Shown here: piece after piece, positions 29,633 to 40,057 of the stretch | Position numbering within the stretch: position 1 is the stretch's first letter | How the letters are laid out: every line of letters begins with the position of its first letter | Source of the DNA: Erinaceus europaeus | Taxonomy: Eukaryota; Chordata; Mammalia; Eulipotyphla; Erinaceidae | Reading direction: 5' to 3' | Assembly (NCBI RefSeq): GCF_950295315.1 | Contig: NC_080185.1 | Coordinates: forward strand, 43,251,387 to 43,315,386 | DNA length: 64,000 nt | Notes under the pieces: generated by a model | What the model saw: only the letters and a program-made list of their open reading frames with translations | What the model was told of the DNA's origin: nothing | Databases searched by the model: none | Program-made: the position numbers and the translations under genes

Positions 29633-30066
29633 TTCTCAAGGTAGAATGTACTGACAGAACCTGTCAGCAAGGCTTCAAATGCCTGAGACCCCTCCTTCAG
29701 AATAAGAGGAAGATGATTGGGGGGGTGGGGGGAGGGAACTGTATTACTCAAGCCTGGCTTCTAGAAATGTGACAAGCTTCCTCCCTGAGTGCTCCTCTGT
29801 TCAAACACAAATGCTTCTGGTTCACCTTAATTCTTCCTGGATTCACACCTTATCAGAAGGACAAGGACGCTGAGGAGTTTAGCTGCAGTCACTGAGCCAC
29901 TGAGCTGTCACACGCCATCTAGAACCTGGTTATCAAGATTCTTTGTGCCACCAAGATTGCTCAAACACAGCAATTTCACAACTCAATGATGCAACGTACT
30001 GTCGCTGTTGACAACTTGTCATTCCTCAAAATCCTGGACTAAAGCAACCCCGAAATCCTCTCCCCC

Positions 30067-30068
<2 letters not shown>
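29633..30068. other. Intron 2 sequence, unassigned
   Basis: Mixed composition with a G-rich run near 29718-29735. Nothing recognised. Confidence 0.4.

Positions 30069-30129
<61 letters not shown>
30069..30129. repeat. (CA)n microsatellite
   Basis: About 30 uninterrupted units. Confidence 0.97.
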
Positions 30130-30131
<2 letters not shown>

Positions 30132-30420
30132 AAAGAAGGTAGAAAGCTATAAAACATTTAGACCTGAGGCTCTGGAGAATGTGCCATTTCAAACAGTCTA
30201 CCAACCCAATAAAGACCAAGAGAAAGGTCCACTGAGTAGGATGATCATAAAATACCTAACATAAGCCACTCTCCGCACCAACAAACATTTACTTCAATTG
30301 ACTGGCTACACTTGTCTGCCAAGGATGCCTGTTTTCCTCACTCAGGAAACCCAGTCAATCCCACCTACATGTGATAGTCTCACTTTCCATGTGGCCATGT
30401 ACTCTTGTTGCGCTGATTTA
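30130..30420. other. Intron 2 sequence, unassigned
   Basis: No repeat recognised. Confidence 0.35.
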
Positions 30421-30722
30421 TGTTTGTTTGTTTATTTGTTTGTTTTTCTTCCAGGGATATCACCAGGGCTCAAGTGCCTGCACTACAAATCTGCTGCTCC
30501 TGTGGCCATTTTTATTTTTTGTCTGATTGGACAGAGAGAACTTGAGAGGAGAGGGGAAAACAGAAGGAGAGAGAAAGATAAGACACCTGCAGCCCTGCTT
30601 CACTTCTTGTGAAGCAAGCTTCCTGCAGGTGGGGAGCCAGGAGCTCGAACCAGGATCCTTGCATGAGTCCTTGTGCTTCTTAGTATGTGGGGTTAACACG
30701 CTACGCCACCACCACCACCCCC
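30421..30722 (-). mobile_element. SINE-A/B copy with (GTTT)n tail
   Basis: A GTTT run, reverse 3' module TTCCAGGGATATCACCAGGG, body AAGTGAAGCAGGGCTGCAGG on the minus strand, and a head ending in CACCACC. Confidence 0.9.
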
Positions 30723-31053
30723 GTTTTTTTCATGTATACATGCTGGTTAGATGAGCAAGGTAATGAATGGGAAAACTCCCTGAGAAAGTGGGTGTGTTAA
30801 TGGATACACTTGGCCACAGGCACAAGCGTAGGAACCGATTTGAACATTATCCATGAGTAAAGAGGTAATGCCATTAGGTGGTGTTCTGTCAAAGCAACCT
30901 TAATTGCACTTAACTTGCAGAGGAATAGTGAGGGATATGTTTCAAAAACTAAATTTTGTCAATGGTGCTTCTCTACTTTTCCCACTTAAAAGCTGGATAT
31001 AGCCCCAAATAAAATCTCCACTCTGAAGAAAGATGAGAAATTGTTCTTATAAG
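30723..31053. other. Intron 2 sequence, unassigned
   Basis: Mixed composition; nothing recognised. Confidence 0.35.
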
Positions 31054-31190
31054 CAGCCCAGGAGGTGGTTCAGTAAATCAAGCTTTGGATTCTCATGCCT
31101 GGGGTTCCAAGTTTGACCCCCAGGACTGCATGTGGCAGAGAGATTCTCTGGTTCCCTCCTTCTCTCTGTCACTCGGTAATCAATACAGTT
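31054..31190 (+). mobile_element. SINE-D copy
   Basis: CCCAGGAGGTGGTTCAGTAA head and TTGGATTCTCATGCC. It ends about 85 bases past the exon 2 donor, antisense to the gene. Confidence 0.8.
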
Positions 31191-31274
31191 TTCAAGATGG
31201 GTTTACTTTATTCTTTGTCGAGACCTACAGTGTTCACTTCACCTCATCTATGCAGTATGTTCCAGAATACTTAC

Positions 31275-31417
31275 CTTTTCCTGGTTCTTGTCAAAATTGG
31301 TCACATAGGATAGGTTGCAGTTTGGGCTGACCCCTTCAGGAGGATTCCAGGTCCATATGATCGTGCAGAGGTTTTCCACGAAGACACTCAAATTTGTCAC
31401 AGGTGGAGGGGGGGTTC
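31275..31417 (-). CDS. IL13RA1: IL13RA1 coding exon 2 (first half of FnIII domain D1)
   Basis: Encodes residues 25-72: TPPPPVTNLSVFVENLCTII, then WTWNPPEGVSPNCNLSY, then FDKNQEK. It corresponds to human TQPPVTNLSVSVENLCTVIW. C42 and C58 belong to the D1 disulfides; sequons NLS at 33 and 59 are glycosylation sites. The acceptor is TTTGAACAG and the donor GTAAGT. The first two bases complete the codon begun by the last base of exon 1 (glycine here, glutamate in human). A run of seven C encodes part of the proline stretch 27-30, one more proline than I recall in human. Confidence 0.97.
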
Positions 31418-31542
31418 CTGTTCAAACCACGCATATAAATACAATTATCACCACCATTCAGGCTGTTCATTAAGTTCTTTTGTCCACCTCCTGGAGGCCA
31501 ACACCATCACCATTCAATTAATATCATCTAACGAGGAGAGGA

Positions 31543-31775
31543 TGGGCGGTGGGGCATCCAGCTGAGTACACACACTACCATGTATGAGGACCTGGGTTCA
31601 AGCCCCAGCTCCCCACCTGAAGGGGGAAGTTTCACGAGTGATGAAGCAGGTCTTCAGGTTTGTCTCTTTCACTCTCCCTCTCTATCTCCTTCTCCCCTCT
31701 CAAATAAAATAAAGGAACAAAAAAGGGGGGGAGTAGCTACCAGCGATAACCCTGGTGGCAATAACATTTTTTTAA
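31543..31775 (+). mobile_element. SINE-B copy
   Basis: GGGGCATCCAGCTGAGTACAC head, GGTTCAAGCCCCAGC, and the 3' module end GATAACCCTGGTGGCAATAA. Confidence 0.88.
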
Positions 31776-32366
31776 AAAAAACATAAGATAATAAAATACA
31801 AACATCTGACATCAGTAGGGCAGGCACCTGGTCTAAGTGTTCACCACAATTCTGTCCCCTGGCCCTTTCCCACTTCCTCAAAGATACAAGTTATGGACAG
31901 CTTTATCTTAGAGCCCAGGTGCCCAGGCACAAGGACAGTGAGACACTAGCCTTGGTCTATCAGGAGTAGGAAATGGGTACAAGCCTAAACAGTGTGGTTC
32001 CAAGGGCCACAGTCTTAACTACTTCCTGTGCTGGGAGCCCAGGGAATTCCAAACAGCTTTGATGCCTGTTTTCTTCCTGCAGGACAGTGGGAGTGTGGGG
32101 TGGGTTCCCTCCTCTTGGAATCCACATCTCCCTCAAGACAAACAGCCCTGGTGGGGAAACTCAGGCGGCTCATCTTTCATTGTGCTTGTTAATGTGACCT
32201 CATCATTGCTTTTTTTTTTAATACATAAATTTTCCAAAGAAGTACTGAGAAAGAGCCCAACCAACCCCTGCTGCTCCCCTGGGGTCTGACACTAAACAGC
32301 TGGAATTATAATTTGGACAATTCTGAACAGGGAAGGGAAGAAGGAGAAACTGTGAACCAGTTTCAT
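31776..32366. other. Intron 1 sequence, about 590 bp, unassigned
   Basis: Mixed composition with no recognisable repeat. Not obviously conserved or coding. Confidence 0.4.
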
Positions 32367-32420
32367 GATGATGATGATGATGATGACGACGACGATGATA
32401 ATAATAATAACGATAATAAA
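32367..32420. repeat. (GAT/GAC/AAT)n triplet run
   Basis: GAT triplets grading into GAC and then AAT units. The open frame reading poly-aspartate is an artefact. Confidence 0.95.
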
Positions 32421-32463
32421 TGTGTTTTATTTAGAGGAAACCCATCACTATCTCCACCAAATA

Positions 32464-32617
32464 TTTTGCCTTCAGGGTTATCACTGGGGCTCGGTGCCAG
32501 CACTATGAATCCACTGCTCCTGGAGGCCATTTTTCTATTGTTGTTGTTGCTGTTATTGTTATTGTTGTTGCTGCTGTTATTGTTGTTGGATAAGACAGAA
32601 ATTGAGAGAGGAGGGGG

Positions 32618-32661
<44 letters not shown>

Positions 32662-32781
32662 GAGAGAACAGACACCTGCAGATCTGCTTTACCGCTTGTG
32701 AAGCTACTCCCCTGCAGGTGGGGAGCCAGGGGATTGAACTGGGATCCTTATACTGAACCTGGTGCACTACCACCCAGCCCC
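32464..32781 (-). mobile_element. SINE-A with 3' module and (TAGA)n
   Basis: Reverse 3' module TTCAGGGTTATCACTGGGGC, GTTGTTGTTGCTG linker, TAGA run at about 32621-32662, then body and head. Confidence 0.93.
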
Positions 32782-32796
32782 CATAAATCAATTTTT

Positions 32797-32998
32797 TAAA
32801 TATATATATATTTTATTTGATACAGCAGAGAGAAATTGAGAGGGAAGAGGACAGAGAAGAAGAGATAAAGAGACACCTGCAGACCTGCTTCACAGCTTGT
32901 AAAGCTCTCTCCCTGCAGATGGTGGCCAAGGGCTTGAATCCAGGTCTTTGTGCATGGTAATAATAGGCACTCAGCCAGGTGTGCCACTACCTGGCCCT
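32797..32998 (-). mobile_element. SINE-B copy
   Basis: Reverse body CACAGCTTGTAAAGCTCTC and head CAGGTGTGCCACTACCTGG. Confidence 0.9.
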
Positions 32999-33357
32999 AC
33001 TACCTTGATTATTTTGGACCCAGCTCTAAGACTTAAGAAAGGAATTGACATGTTTCTACCAAGTTCAGAGACATACATGGGTGAGGAGGAGAGATAAGAG
33101 ACATCACTTCGAAATTTCCTAAGAACTTCTGAGACCAAGACTATCAAAAAAACTACCCTTGGAAAATAGGTGAGGATTATACAGGAATTCTCTGTTGTGT
33201 CCTTACTACTATCCCATAGAGCTCAAGCACACTCCCCAAAGAGAGTTTAAGGAAACAGTCTGAGCAATGCTCTGACTTTCTGAAGCACCAGGTTTAGTCA
33301 TTATGAATTACATTTAAGACTAGAGCCCTAATGGTTTATCAAATGAACTCATTTTTG
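32999..33357. other. Intron 1 sequence, unassigned
   Basis: Mixed; a weak SINE-C-like remnant near 33250-33300 (AGCAATGCTCTGAC). Otherwise nothing. Confidence 0.35.
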
Positions 33358-33397
33358 ATTTTCATCACCGGGTTTTACCACTCCAAGCTGACTTTTC

Positions 33398-33429
<32 letters not shown>

Positions 33430-33528
33430 CAGCATAGCACCGAAGCTTCAGTCAGTATTGCAGCACCAATTCAGGTCCAAGCCGAGGACAAAGCAAATGC
33501 ACTATTCAAGTGACCTATCTTGCTGGCT
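33358..33528 (-). mobile_element. SINE-E copy with (GA)n
   Basis: Reverse head AAGTGACCTATCTTGCTGGC; GA run at 33398-33425. Confidence 0.78.
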
Positions 33529-33732
33529 CTCAAACGAGTGCTATTTTGTACCCTAACCAGTACTTTGGAGTGCACTGAACCTCTTGCAGAACATCAGTAC
33601 TTATACTAGTACCTTGTTGTTTCACTGAACCAGAAATTCCATTTGTCCCAAAACATCACCCCCGACCCCAGGTAACACAGTTGGGAGTTTGCCTGATAAT
33701 TTTATAGGTAGCAGTCTGCAAAAGCCACACTT

Positions 33733-33866
33733 TTTTTTTACACTTTTTTTTATATACCAGAGCCCTGCTTCGCTCTGGCTTATGGTGGTATAGGAGAATC
33801 AAACCTGGGACCCTTAAGTCTCAGGCATGAGAGTCTGTTTGTGTAACCACTATGCTGTCTCCCTCA
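33733..33866 (-). mobile_element. SINE-C copy
   Basis: Reverse of GGTTACACAAACAGACTCTC; starts with CCAGAGCCCTGCTTCGCTC. Confidence 0.85.
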
Positions 33867-34246
33867 TCCATTATACTCCCTCATCCCTCCTGAACCATTC
33901 CCTTCAGCGCACCCTCCAAGCCCGCCACTTGGCCTGACAAGTGGTAAAGCAATGTATTTTTTTTTTCTTTAGGATTACCTGGAAAACAAAATTCAAGGTC
34001 AAGCACATTCTATTTAAACAGACTAAATGCCTCCGTTAAAAGATGAAGCACCTGGAGCTGGAAGAAGGCTGTAGTTTTAGCCTCGAGTTTTTAATTGGTC
34101 ATTGAAATAGTGGCCTGCTATTAAGAACTTTTACTTATTAGGAGGTGAGAATGAAATTTACATACTGCAATTTACAAAATTGTGGAGCAGGCAACATTCT
34201 TAGAAAAAACATGGCCACAGATATTTCTAGTTAAAGAAATAATCTA
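33867..34246. other. Intron 1 sequence, unassigned
   Basis: Mixed composition; nothing recognised. Confidence 0.35.
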
Positions 34247-34537
34247 CTAATTATTTTATTTTATTTTTCCCTTTTGTTGCCCTTGTTTACCATCGTCGTT
34301 GTTGTTGTTATTGTTGTCGTTGTTGTTGAATAGGACAGAGAGAAATGGAGAGGAGGGAAGGCAGAGGAGGGAAGGCAGAGATGAGCAGAGAAAGATAGAC
34401 ACCTGCAGACCTGCTTTCACTGCCTGTGAAGTGAACTCTTGCAGGTGGGGAGCAGGGGACTCGAACCAGGATCCTGATGGCGGTCCTTGTGCTTTGCGCC
34501 ATGTGGGCTTAACCCGCTGCACCACCGCCCGACTCCC
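34247..34537 (-). mobile_element. SINE-A, full length
   Basis: TTTCCCTTTTGTTGCCCTTG tail and linker, body, and head ending CACCACCGCCCGACTCCC. A duplicated GGAGGGAAGGCAGAG unit lies in its body at 34351-34379. Confidence 0.95.
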
Positions 34538-34689
34538 AATCTACTCATTTTTATTGGGGGGGAGTTTCACAGGTTAAATACTGAGCCAACTGTAGGCAGT
34601 ATTTCAAATCAAATTTATTTTTCTATTTAGAAGCAAGTATCCAGGAAAATCTGAGATTCTAAAATAGTAGCTATAAAACCTTGGGGTCT

Positions 34690-34825
34690 TATTGCATGAA
34701 GATGGAAAAGGATCTACTTTGTGAGTATTCTGCAGAGAACTTTCATGGGGAAATAGAGATTGTACCCACATGTCAACAACTGCTCTGTACATCATTTGCC
34801 CCCAATAAAAAATTATAAAAAGTTT
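34690..34825 (+). mobile_element. L1 3' end
   Basis: AACTTTCATGGGGAAATAG, TGCTCTGTACATCATTTGCC, then CCCCAATAAAAAATTATAAA. Confidence 0.6.
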
Positions 34826-34837
34826 AAAAAATAGTTT

Positions 34838-35060
34838 TAGAGGTTTGTTTATGTATTCATTTAGATAGGACAGAGAGAAACTGACGAGAGGAGAAAGAAG
34901 AAGAAAGAGAGGGAGGGAGGAAGGGAGGGATGCATTCCTACAGCACTGCTTCACCACTCACGAAGCTTCACCCCTGCAGGTGAGGAGTGGGGGACCTGAA
35001 TCTCATCCTTGCACATGGCAACGTGTACACTCTACTGGATGCGCATCAGCCAGCCCCCAA
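34838..35060 (-). mobile_element. SINE-B copy
   Basis: Reverse body CACTGCTTCACCACTCACG and a head ending in GCGCATCAGCCAGCC. Confidence 0.88.
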
Positions 35061-35119
35061 AGCTACATTCTTGACATTCACTTCGAAGCTCTTTCCCGGA
35101 CTATCCTATTATTAGCTTT

Positions 35120-35205
35120 GGGGGGGGCGCCTTGAGGGATGCCAGGGGGTGAACCCAGGATCTTATACATGTGAATGTACCACTGAGCTACAGGCCCAGC
35201 TCTTT
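35120..35205 (-). mobile_element. SINE-F fragment
   Basis: GGTGAACCCAGGATCTTATA and TACCACTGAGCTACAGGC, an old tRNA-like piece. Confidence 0.55.
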
Positions 35206-35436
35206 CTTACCATTAACATTTCCACAAGAAAGAATAAAGGCCCAGCTGAGGAGGAGTACCACTCCCTGCAGGATGAGACCTTCTGGAAGCAGGGAATCCT
35301 TATTTCACAGCTTTACAGCCCAGCTAGTGCCAGGGGGTCCACCATCTCAGGCCTTAATGCCACTTTTATGTGGTGTAAGGGTTCAAACCTGGGCCTCACA
35401 CAAAGGAAGGGATGCACCTTACCCACAAAATAATTT

Positions 35437-35578
35437 TACTTTAGAGGCAGAGAGACAGAGAGAGAGACTGAGACTACAGCACCAAAAACTTCCTTCAATG
35501 CAGTGGGGACAAGGTTTGAACTTGGGCCACACACATGACGAAACAGAATAAGATTTAAGCGAGCTATTTCACTGGCCC
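35437..35578 (-). mobile_element. SINE-E copy
   Basis: Reverse head AGCGAGCTATTTCACTGGCC and the CTTCAATGCAGTGGGGAC body. The 35290-35420 stretch may be a second, older copy. Confidence 0.8.
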
Positions 35579-35640
35579 ACCAATGCTCTTTTTGAAGATG
35601 AATCGTTTGGCAAGTGTGGAGTTTCTAGTGAAGATCTTTG

Positions 35641-35925
35641 TCAGGCTGGGAGTATGGATCAACCTGCCAAAGGCTATGTCCATCAGAGAAGCAGTTACAG
35701 AAGCCAGACCTTCTACCTTCTGCACTTCATAATGATCCTGGATCCACACTCCCAGAGGGATAAAGAAGAGGGAAGCTTCCAATGGAGGGGATGAGATTTG
35801 GAACTCTGGTGGTGGGAAATGTGTGGAATTGTACTCCTCTTATCCAAATGATTTGTTGACCATAAATAAATCAATAACAATTTAAAACAAAATAATAAAT
35901 AAATAAACAAACAAACAAACATTTG
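35641..35925 (+). mobile_element. L1-3'-UTR-like repeat, 5' truncated
   Basis: GGCTGGGAGTATGGATCAAC, AGAGAAGCAGTTACAGAAGC and a long AAATAAATAAACAAACAAAC tail. Confidence 0.9.
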
Positions 35926-35931
35926 CCCAGG

Positions 35932-36160
35932 GTCAGGTGGTGGCTCACTTGTTAAGAGTACATAGTTTAGGGAGCTGATTAAATGCTTATGTTGCCATGT
36001 ACAAGGACCCATATTCAAGCCCCTGGTCCCCACCGGCAGAAAGGAAGCTTCTGAACAGTGGGGCAGTAATGCAGATGTAACCCTCCCCTTCTCTCTCCCT
36101 TTCTCTCCCCCATCCCTCTCCATTGCCCTTTCCTCTCATTTTATCTCTGTGTTATCACAT
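35932..36160 (+). mobile_element. SINE-B copy
   Basis: CAGGTGGTGGCTCACTTG head, a 30-base insert, then GTTGCCATGTACAAGGACCC and the GGAAGCTTCTGAACAGTGG body. Confidence 0.8.
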
Positions 36161-36174
36161 AAAGTATAAAAATG

Positions 36175-36305
36175 CACAGTTTACTACAGAGAAGGACGTG
36201 GGTTTAAGCCCCTGGTCCTCACCTGCAGGGGGAAGCTTCATGAGTGATGGAGAGGTGCTTCGGGTGTCTAATTCTTCTCTCTGTCTCTCTTGCTCACTCT
36301 CTGTA

Positions 36306-36343
<38 letters not shown>

Positions 36344-36455
36344 TCTTATACTCTGTCAAAATGAAAGAAAAAGGGAAAAAATAATGGCAACCAGGAACAG
36401 TGAAGATACGCAGACACCAAGTCCTTATGATAAAGTTGGTGATCAAAGAAAAGAA
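36175..36455 (+). mobile_element. SINE-B with (AT)n and 3' module
   Basis: GGGTTTAAGCCCCTGGTCC, GGGGAAGCTTCATGAGTG; an AT run at about 36306-36340 and a module with AGGAACAGTGAAGATACG. Confidence 0.85.
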
Positions 36456-36469
36456 AAATGCCTCTGGTG

Positions 36470-36513
36470 GCCTAGGAGGTGGCTAGAGCTTCTGACTTAA
36501 AAGTATGAGGTCT
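36470..36513 (+). mobile_element. SINE-D, left part of a split copy
   Basis: GGCCTAGGAGGTGGCTAGAG and AAAAGTATGAGGTCTC; it continues at about 37475 (AGAGTATGAGGTCTC) after the insertion. Confidence 0.88.
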
Positions 36514-37474
36514 CTTCCGGTTATCTCTATCAGGAACAACAAAACAGACCCCCTTTGTGGGGCCCTCAACCTGGATCAACAATGGTAGAGAATGTTCCAT
36601 CCTCTGAAGGGAGGATGGACAACATACTCTATGCTACACCTGAGGAAGAAGGGTCGATTCTGGGGCAGCATGGAATGTTCCTACTCATGACCACAGAATG
36701 TGAGCTCAGATCTAGAGGGATGTAGAGGTCACACAGGCTCCTAAGCTAATTATGGGCCACAGATCACATCAAATTGATGGGGTTTACAGTCAACAATATT
36801 TATACCCCTTTCCCATATTAGGGAGCTACTCTCTTCCCTGATGCAGCTTTCTGGTCCTTTTCCCAGGCATGACATCATCTCCCCAGACAATAATTAGGAT
36901 TCACCTGCATATAATATTTCAGGCTCAGGCAAAAAAATAAAAATAAAAATAAAAACACTAGTATATCTACAGGTCCTTTTAAATATAACTAAAATATGCC
37001 TACTAGCTATCTACAAAATGGAGGACTCCCCAACGCTTCACCTGCACTATTCCAGCCTTTAGGTCCATGATTGTCCAACAATTTGTTTGGCTTTGTAAAT
37101 TAACTCTCTTTTCAGCTACCAGGTTCCAGATGCTAGCAGGATGCGACCAGACTTCCCTGGACAGACAACCCCACCAATGTGCCTTGGAGCTCTGCTTCTC
37201 CAGAGCCCTTGCCCACTAGGGAAAGAGAGAGACAGGATGGGAGTATGGATCGACCTGTCAACACCCATGTTCAGCGGGGAAGCAGTTACAGAAGACAGAC
37301 CTTCAACCTTCTGCATCCCACAATGATCTTGGGTCCATACTCCCAGAGGGTTAAAGAGTAGGGAAGCTGTCAGGGGAGGGGTTGGTGTATGGAGGTCTGG
37401 TGGTGAGAATTGTGTGAAGCTGTACCCCTCTTATCCTATGGTTTTGTCAATGTTTCCTTTGTATAAATAAAAAA
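36514..37474 (+). mobile_element. L1-3'-UTR-like repeat, about 960 bp, with target-site duplication
   Basis: The longest plus-strand copy. Ordered landmarks: GACCACAGAATGTGAGC (36688), TAGGGAGCTACTCTCTTCCC (36819), GACATCATCTCCCCAGACAA (36869), an internal A-rich AAAATAAAAATAAAAATAAA, TACCAGGTTCCAGATGCTAG (37118), CATACTCCCAGAGGGTTAAA (37337) and a TATAAATAAAAAAAG end. It splits a SINE-D; AGTATGAGGTCTC stands on both sides. There is no open reading frame of note. Family relation to L1 is inferred from the shared terminal phrase CTGGTGG...GTGTGGAA...CTTATC and the A-rich end. Confidence 0.9.
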
Positions 37475-37763
37475 AGAGTATGAGGTCTCAAGTTCAATCC
37501 CTCGCATTATACACGGTTCTCTCCCTTTCTGTCATATAAACAAATAAACGATAGGTAGACAGACAGAAAGACAGTGTTCCTCCCCTAGCATTATACACGG
37601 TTCTCTTCCTTTCTGTCATATAAACAAATAAATGATAGGTAGACAAACAGACAGTGTTCCTACCACTAGCATTATACACGGTTCTCTTCCTTTCTGTTAT
37701 ATAAACAAATGAATGATAGGTAGACAGACAGACAGATGACAGACAGACAATGTTCCTACTAAA
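37475..37763 (+). repeat. SINE-D tail amplified as an 81-84 bp tandem repeat, 3 units
   Basis: GCATTATACACGG starts units at 37504, 37588 and 37669, giving periods of 84 and 81. Each unit holds CTTTCTGT-ATATAAACAAAT and ends with a GATAGGTAGACAGACA-type run. It begins inside the right part of the split SINE-D. Confidence 0.95.
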
Positions 37764-38071
37764 CACTAGTCTCTACTTTAGGACCATCTGCCCTCCTCTG
37801 CACTTTACAGAACCATCGCGCAGCAGAAACCCAGGAGAACGGTTGCAAAACTCATTGGTATCACCATCACACAGACCTCTCACACCAAGGTTAAAGATTA
37901 AAAAAAAAAACACACACCTATTTAAACTTCACATAAACCATAGCTCAAATTCCCAGGTGAGTTTAGACCTTCTTTTTAAAATTCTATTTGGTGACTCCTG
38001 TATTTTAACAGACTGCCTTTTCCCAGTCTCTCAAAAGGACTTCATCCCTCCCCCCCCCTCCCCCACCCCCA

Positions 38072-38072
<1 letters not shown>
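37764..38072. other. Intron 1 sequence, unassigned
   Basis: Mixed composition ending in a C-rich CCCCCCCCTCCCCCACCCCC run. Confidence 0.4.

Positions 38073-38123
<51 letters not shown>
38073..38123. repeat. (CA)n microsatellite
   Basis: About 25 units after a C-rich run. Confidence 0.97.
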
Positions 38124-38125
<2 letters not shown>

Positions 38126-38435
38126 CATTTGTTCTGAAGTGTCCTTCTAAAAGACATTTTAGGCTGCTTGTGGCTGTCTACTATCCTTACTGTTTTCCTG
38201 TGACTCTTTTCTGTTCTGCACAGCTGGAGCTTTTGTCCCCTCAGTTACAAAGCAGGAAGCAATCCCAGAGCAGCTAGGCAGCTGCCATCCTGGCCAGAAG
38301 CCCCCCCCCCCCCTGCACCATTTGCCTAATGCTTCCTTCCATTTTTTTCTTGAGATTTTTCTCCTTTCTATAATTCAAAACTCATACACTCATTCTTTAA
38401 ATATAAATCTACACTATTGACAAGACAAGCAAATG

Positions 38436-38438
<3 letters not shown>
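38124..38438. other. Intron 1 sequence, unassigned
   Basis: Includes a C12 run near 38301-38312; otherwise nothing recognised. Confidence 0.35.

Positions 38439-38480
<42 letters not shown>
38439..38480. repeat. (GT)n microsatellite
   Basis: About 21 uninterrupted units. Confidence 0.97.
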
Positions 38481-38482
<2 letters not shown>

Positions 38483-38575
38483 TAGGCCCAGACAGGCATA
38501 TAAATAAGTGGAGACTGCTATTTTTGCACAGGTATTTAGCGGGTCCTCTATGTAAGACATATATTTTCAATAAGC

Positions 38576-39066
38576 TCCATGCAGTGACTAAGAGCCTGGA
38601 CCAGCCTGCCTGATTCACAGCCCAGACCTGTCACACACTAGCTTGCAAATGACTTCACTTCTTTCTGCCTCCATTTTTCTCAGCTATAACGTAACAACAA
38701 TAATAGTAGCCTACTGAAAAAAGTTTATGTCTCAGTGGGTAGGGTACATGCCTTGCCATGCTTGTGGCCTCGCCATGATATGGGAGGTACCATGGCACCA
38801 GAGAAAAGTCAGTGGTGGCATAGTGCCTCTCCCTCTCTCCATTTCTCTGTATGATAAAATGGCTTCTCCATCTCTCCCCGTGAATGAAAAAGTGGACCAG
38901 AGGCAATGAAAGAAAGCACACACGCACCAGACCCTGGTCCTGTAAAACAAAATAATGAATTAATTAAAAATAAAGTTATGAGGATTAAATGAGCTAATAC
39001 AGATAAAATGCTAAGCACAGTGCCAGACATGGGCAAGAGATATATAAATGCTGGTTATTTGCTGTC
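38576..39066 (+). mobile_element. MIR, split by a SINE
   Basis: Left part 38576-38716: AGTGACTAAGAGCCTGGACC, ACACTAGCTTGCAAATGAC, TTTTTCTCAGCTATAAC, AATAATAGTAGCCTAC. Right part about 38966-39066: TATGAGGATTAAATGAGC, GCTAAGCACAGTGCCAGACA. The two halves are in MIR order. Confidence 0.9.
38720..38960 (+). mobile_element. SINE-E copy inside MIR
   Basis: TGTCTCAGTGGGTAGGGTAC head, GCCTTGCCATGCTTGTGGC, CTCTCCATCTCTCC body, AATTAATTAAAAATAAAG tail. Confidence 0.78.
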
Positions 39067-39639
39067 TTTCTTTTCAAGAGATAAAACAGTTCTAAATAGC
39101 CGCTTTGATTTCTTATGGAAATGATCTGTGCTAATCACCTTTGAGACATAACAGGTACACTATTTGGATAGTTGGAGGCTTTTTTTTTTCTTCATTAGGC
39201 ATCTAATTCCAACCATTTGTAGGGGCTGATCCCTGATTGAAGGACTCTGTAGATCCCTCAGGCTGTCCGAAACAAAATCCAGTGCTTCTTAGGAACCAAC
39301 CAGAATGGTGTCCTTCTGAGAAGTAAGGCTTGATTCTTAGCTAAGAGACTGTTTGCTTGTTTGCTTATTTGTTTGTTTGTCTGTCTGTTTGTTTTTTCCC
39401 CTCCTGATCAATGGCAAGAGCTGGCAGGGGGCATGCAGATTTTGGGGGGAAAGTACAGGAAATCACAAGAGTTACAGATGAGTCATCATTCATCTCCTTC
39501 CCTCCTACCCCTCAATCATCAACCTCTGTTTCTCACTTGCAACATGTCTCTTAATCACAATGATCATTCCAGTGTGCTCTTGGGGTGGGGGGAACCCCAC
39601 TGATCATGGCCCTAGACAAGAGTGCTTCATTGACAACTT
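39067..39639. other. Intron 1 sequence, about 570 bp, unassigned
   Basis: Has a (TTGT)n stretch at 39355-39398. No repeat family or exon recognised in the rest. Confidence 0.4.
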
Positions 39640-39850
39640 TTTAAAATGTATTTATTTATTTATTTATTTATTATAGGATAAAGAAATTGAGATGGGAAGG
39701 GAAGTTAGAGAGGGGGGAAAGACAGATACTTGCAGCCCTACTTCACTACTTGTGAAGCTTTCCCCATGCAGATGGGGTCCAGGGGCTTGAACCTGGGTCC
39801 TTGTGCACTGTAATGTGTGCATTTAACCAGGTATGCTATTAGCTGGCCCT
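39640..39850 (-). mobile_element. SINE-B copy
   Basis: TTTATTTATTTATTTATTAT tail, reverse body and head ATGCTATTAGCTGGCCC. Confidence 0.9.
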
Positions 39851-39892
39851 GCACTCATACCTCTTTTGTTTGTGTGTTCAATGTCTTGTTGG

Positions 39893-40046
39893 GGAGCAGG
39901 GAAGATAGAACAGTGGTTCTGCAAAAAGACTTTTATTCCTGAGGCTTTAAGGTCCCAGGTTCAATCCCCAGCACCACCATAAGTTTGAGGTAAGCAGTGC
40001 TCTGGTCTCTCTTTCCCCCCGCTCTTTCACTAAAATAATAAAGTAC
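39893..40046 (+). mobile_element. SINE-C copy
   Basis: GGGAAGATAGAACAGTGGTT head, GCAGTGCTCTGGTCTC end. Confidence 0.9.
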
Positions 40047-40057
40047 ACATTTTTTTC

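Noticed and set aside
37504..37763. CRISPR-like appearance of regularly spaced repeats
   Set aside because: Only three units, diverged, without distinct spacers, and in a mammalian intron.
37494..37766. A 90-codon minus-strand frame with three repeats of a TERKRTVYNA-like unit
   Set aside because: It is the translation of the 81-84 bp tandem repeat derived from a SINE tail. The repeat is real but not a protein.
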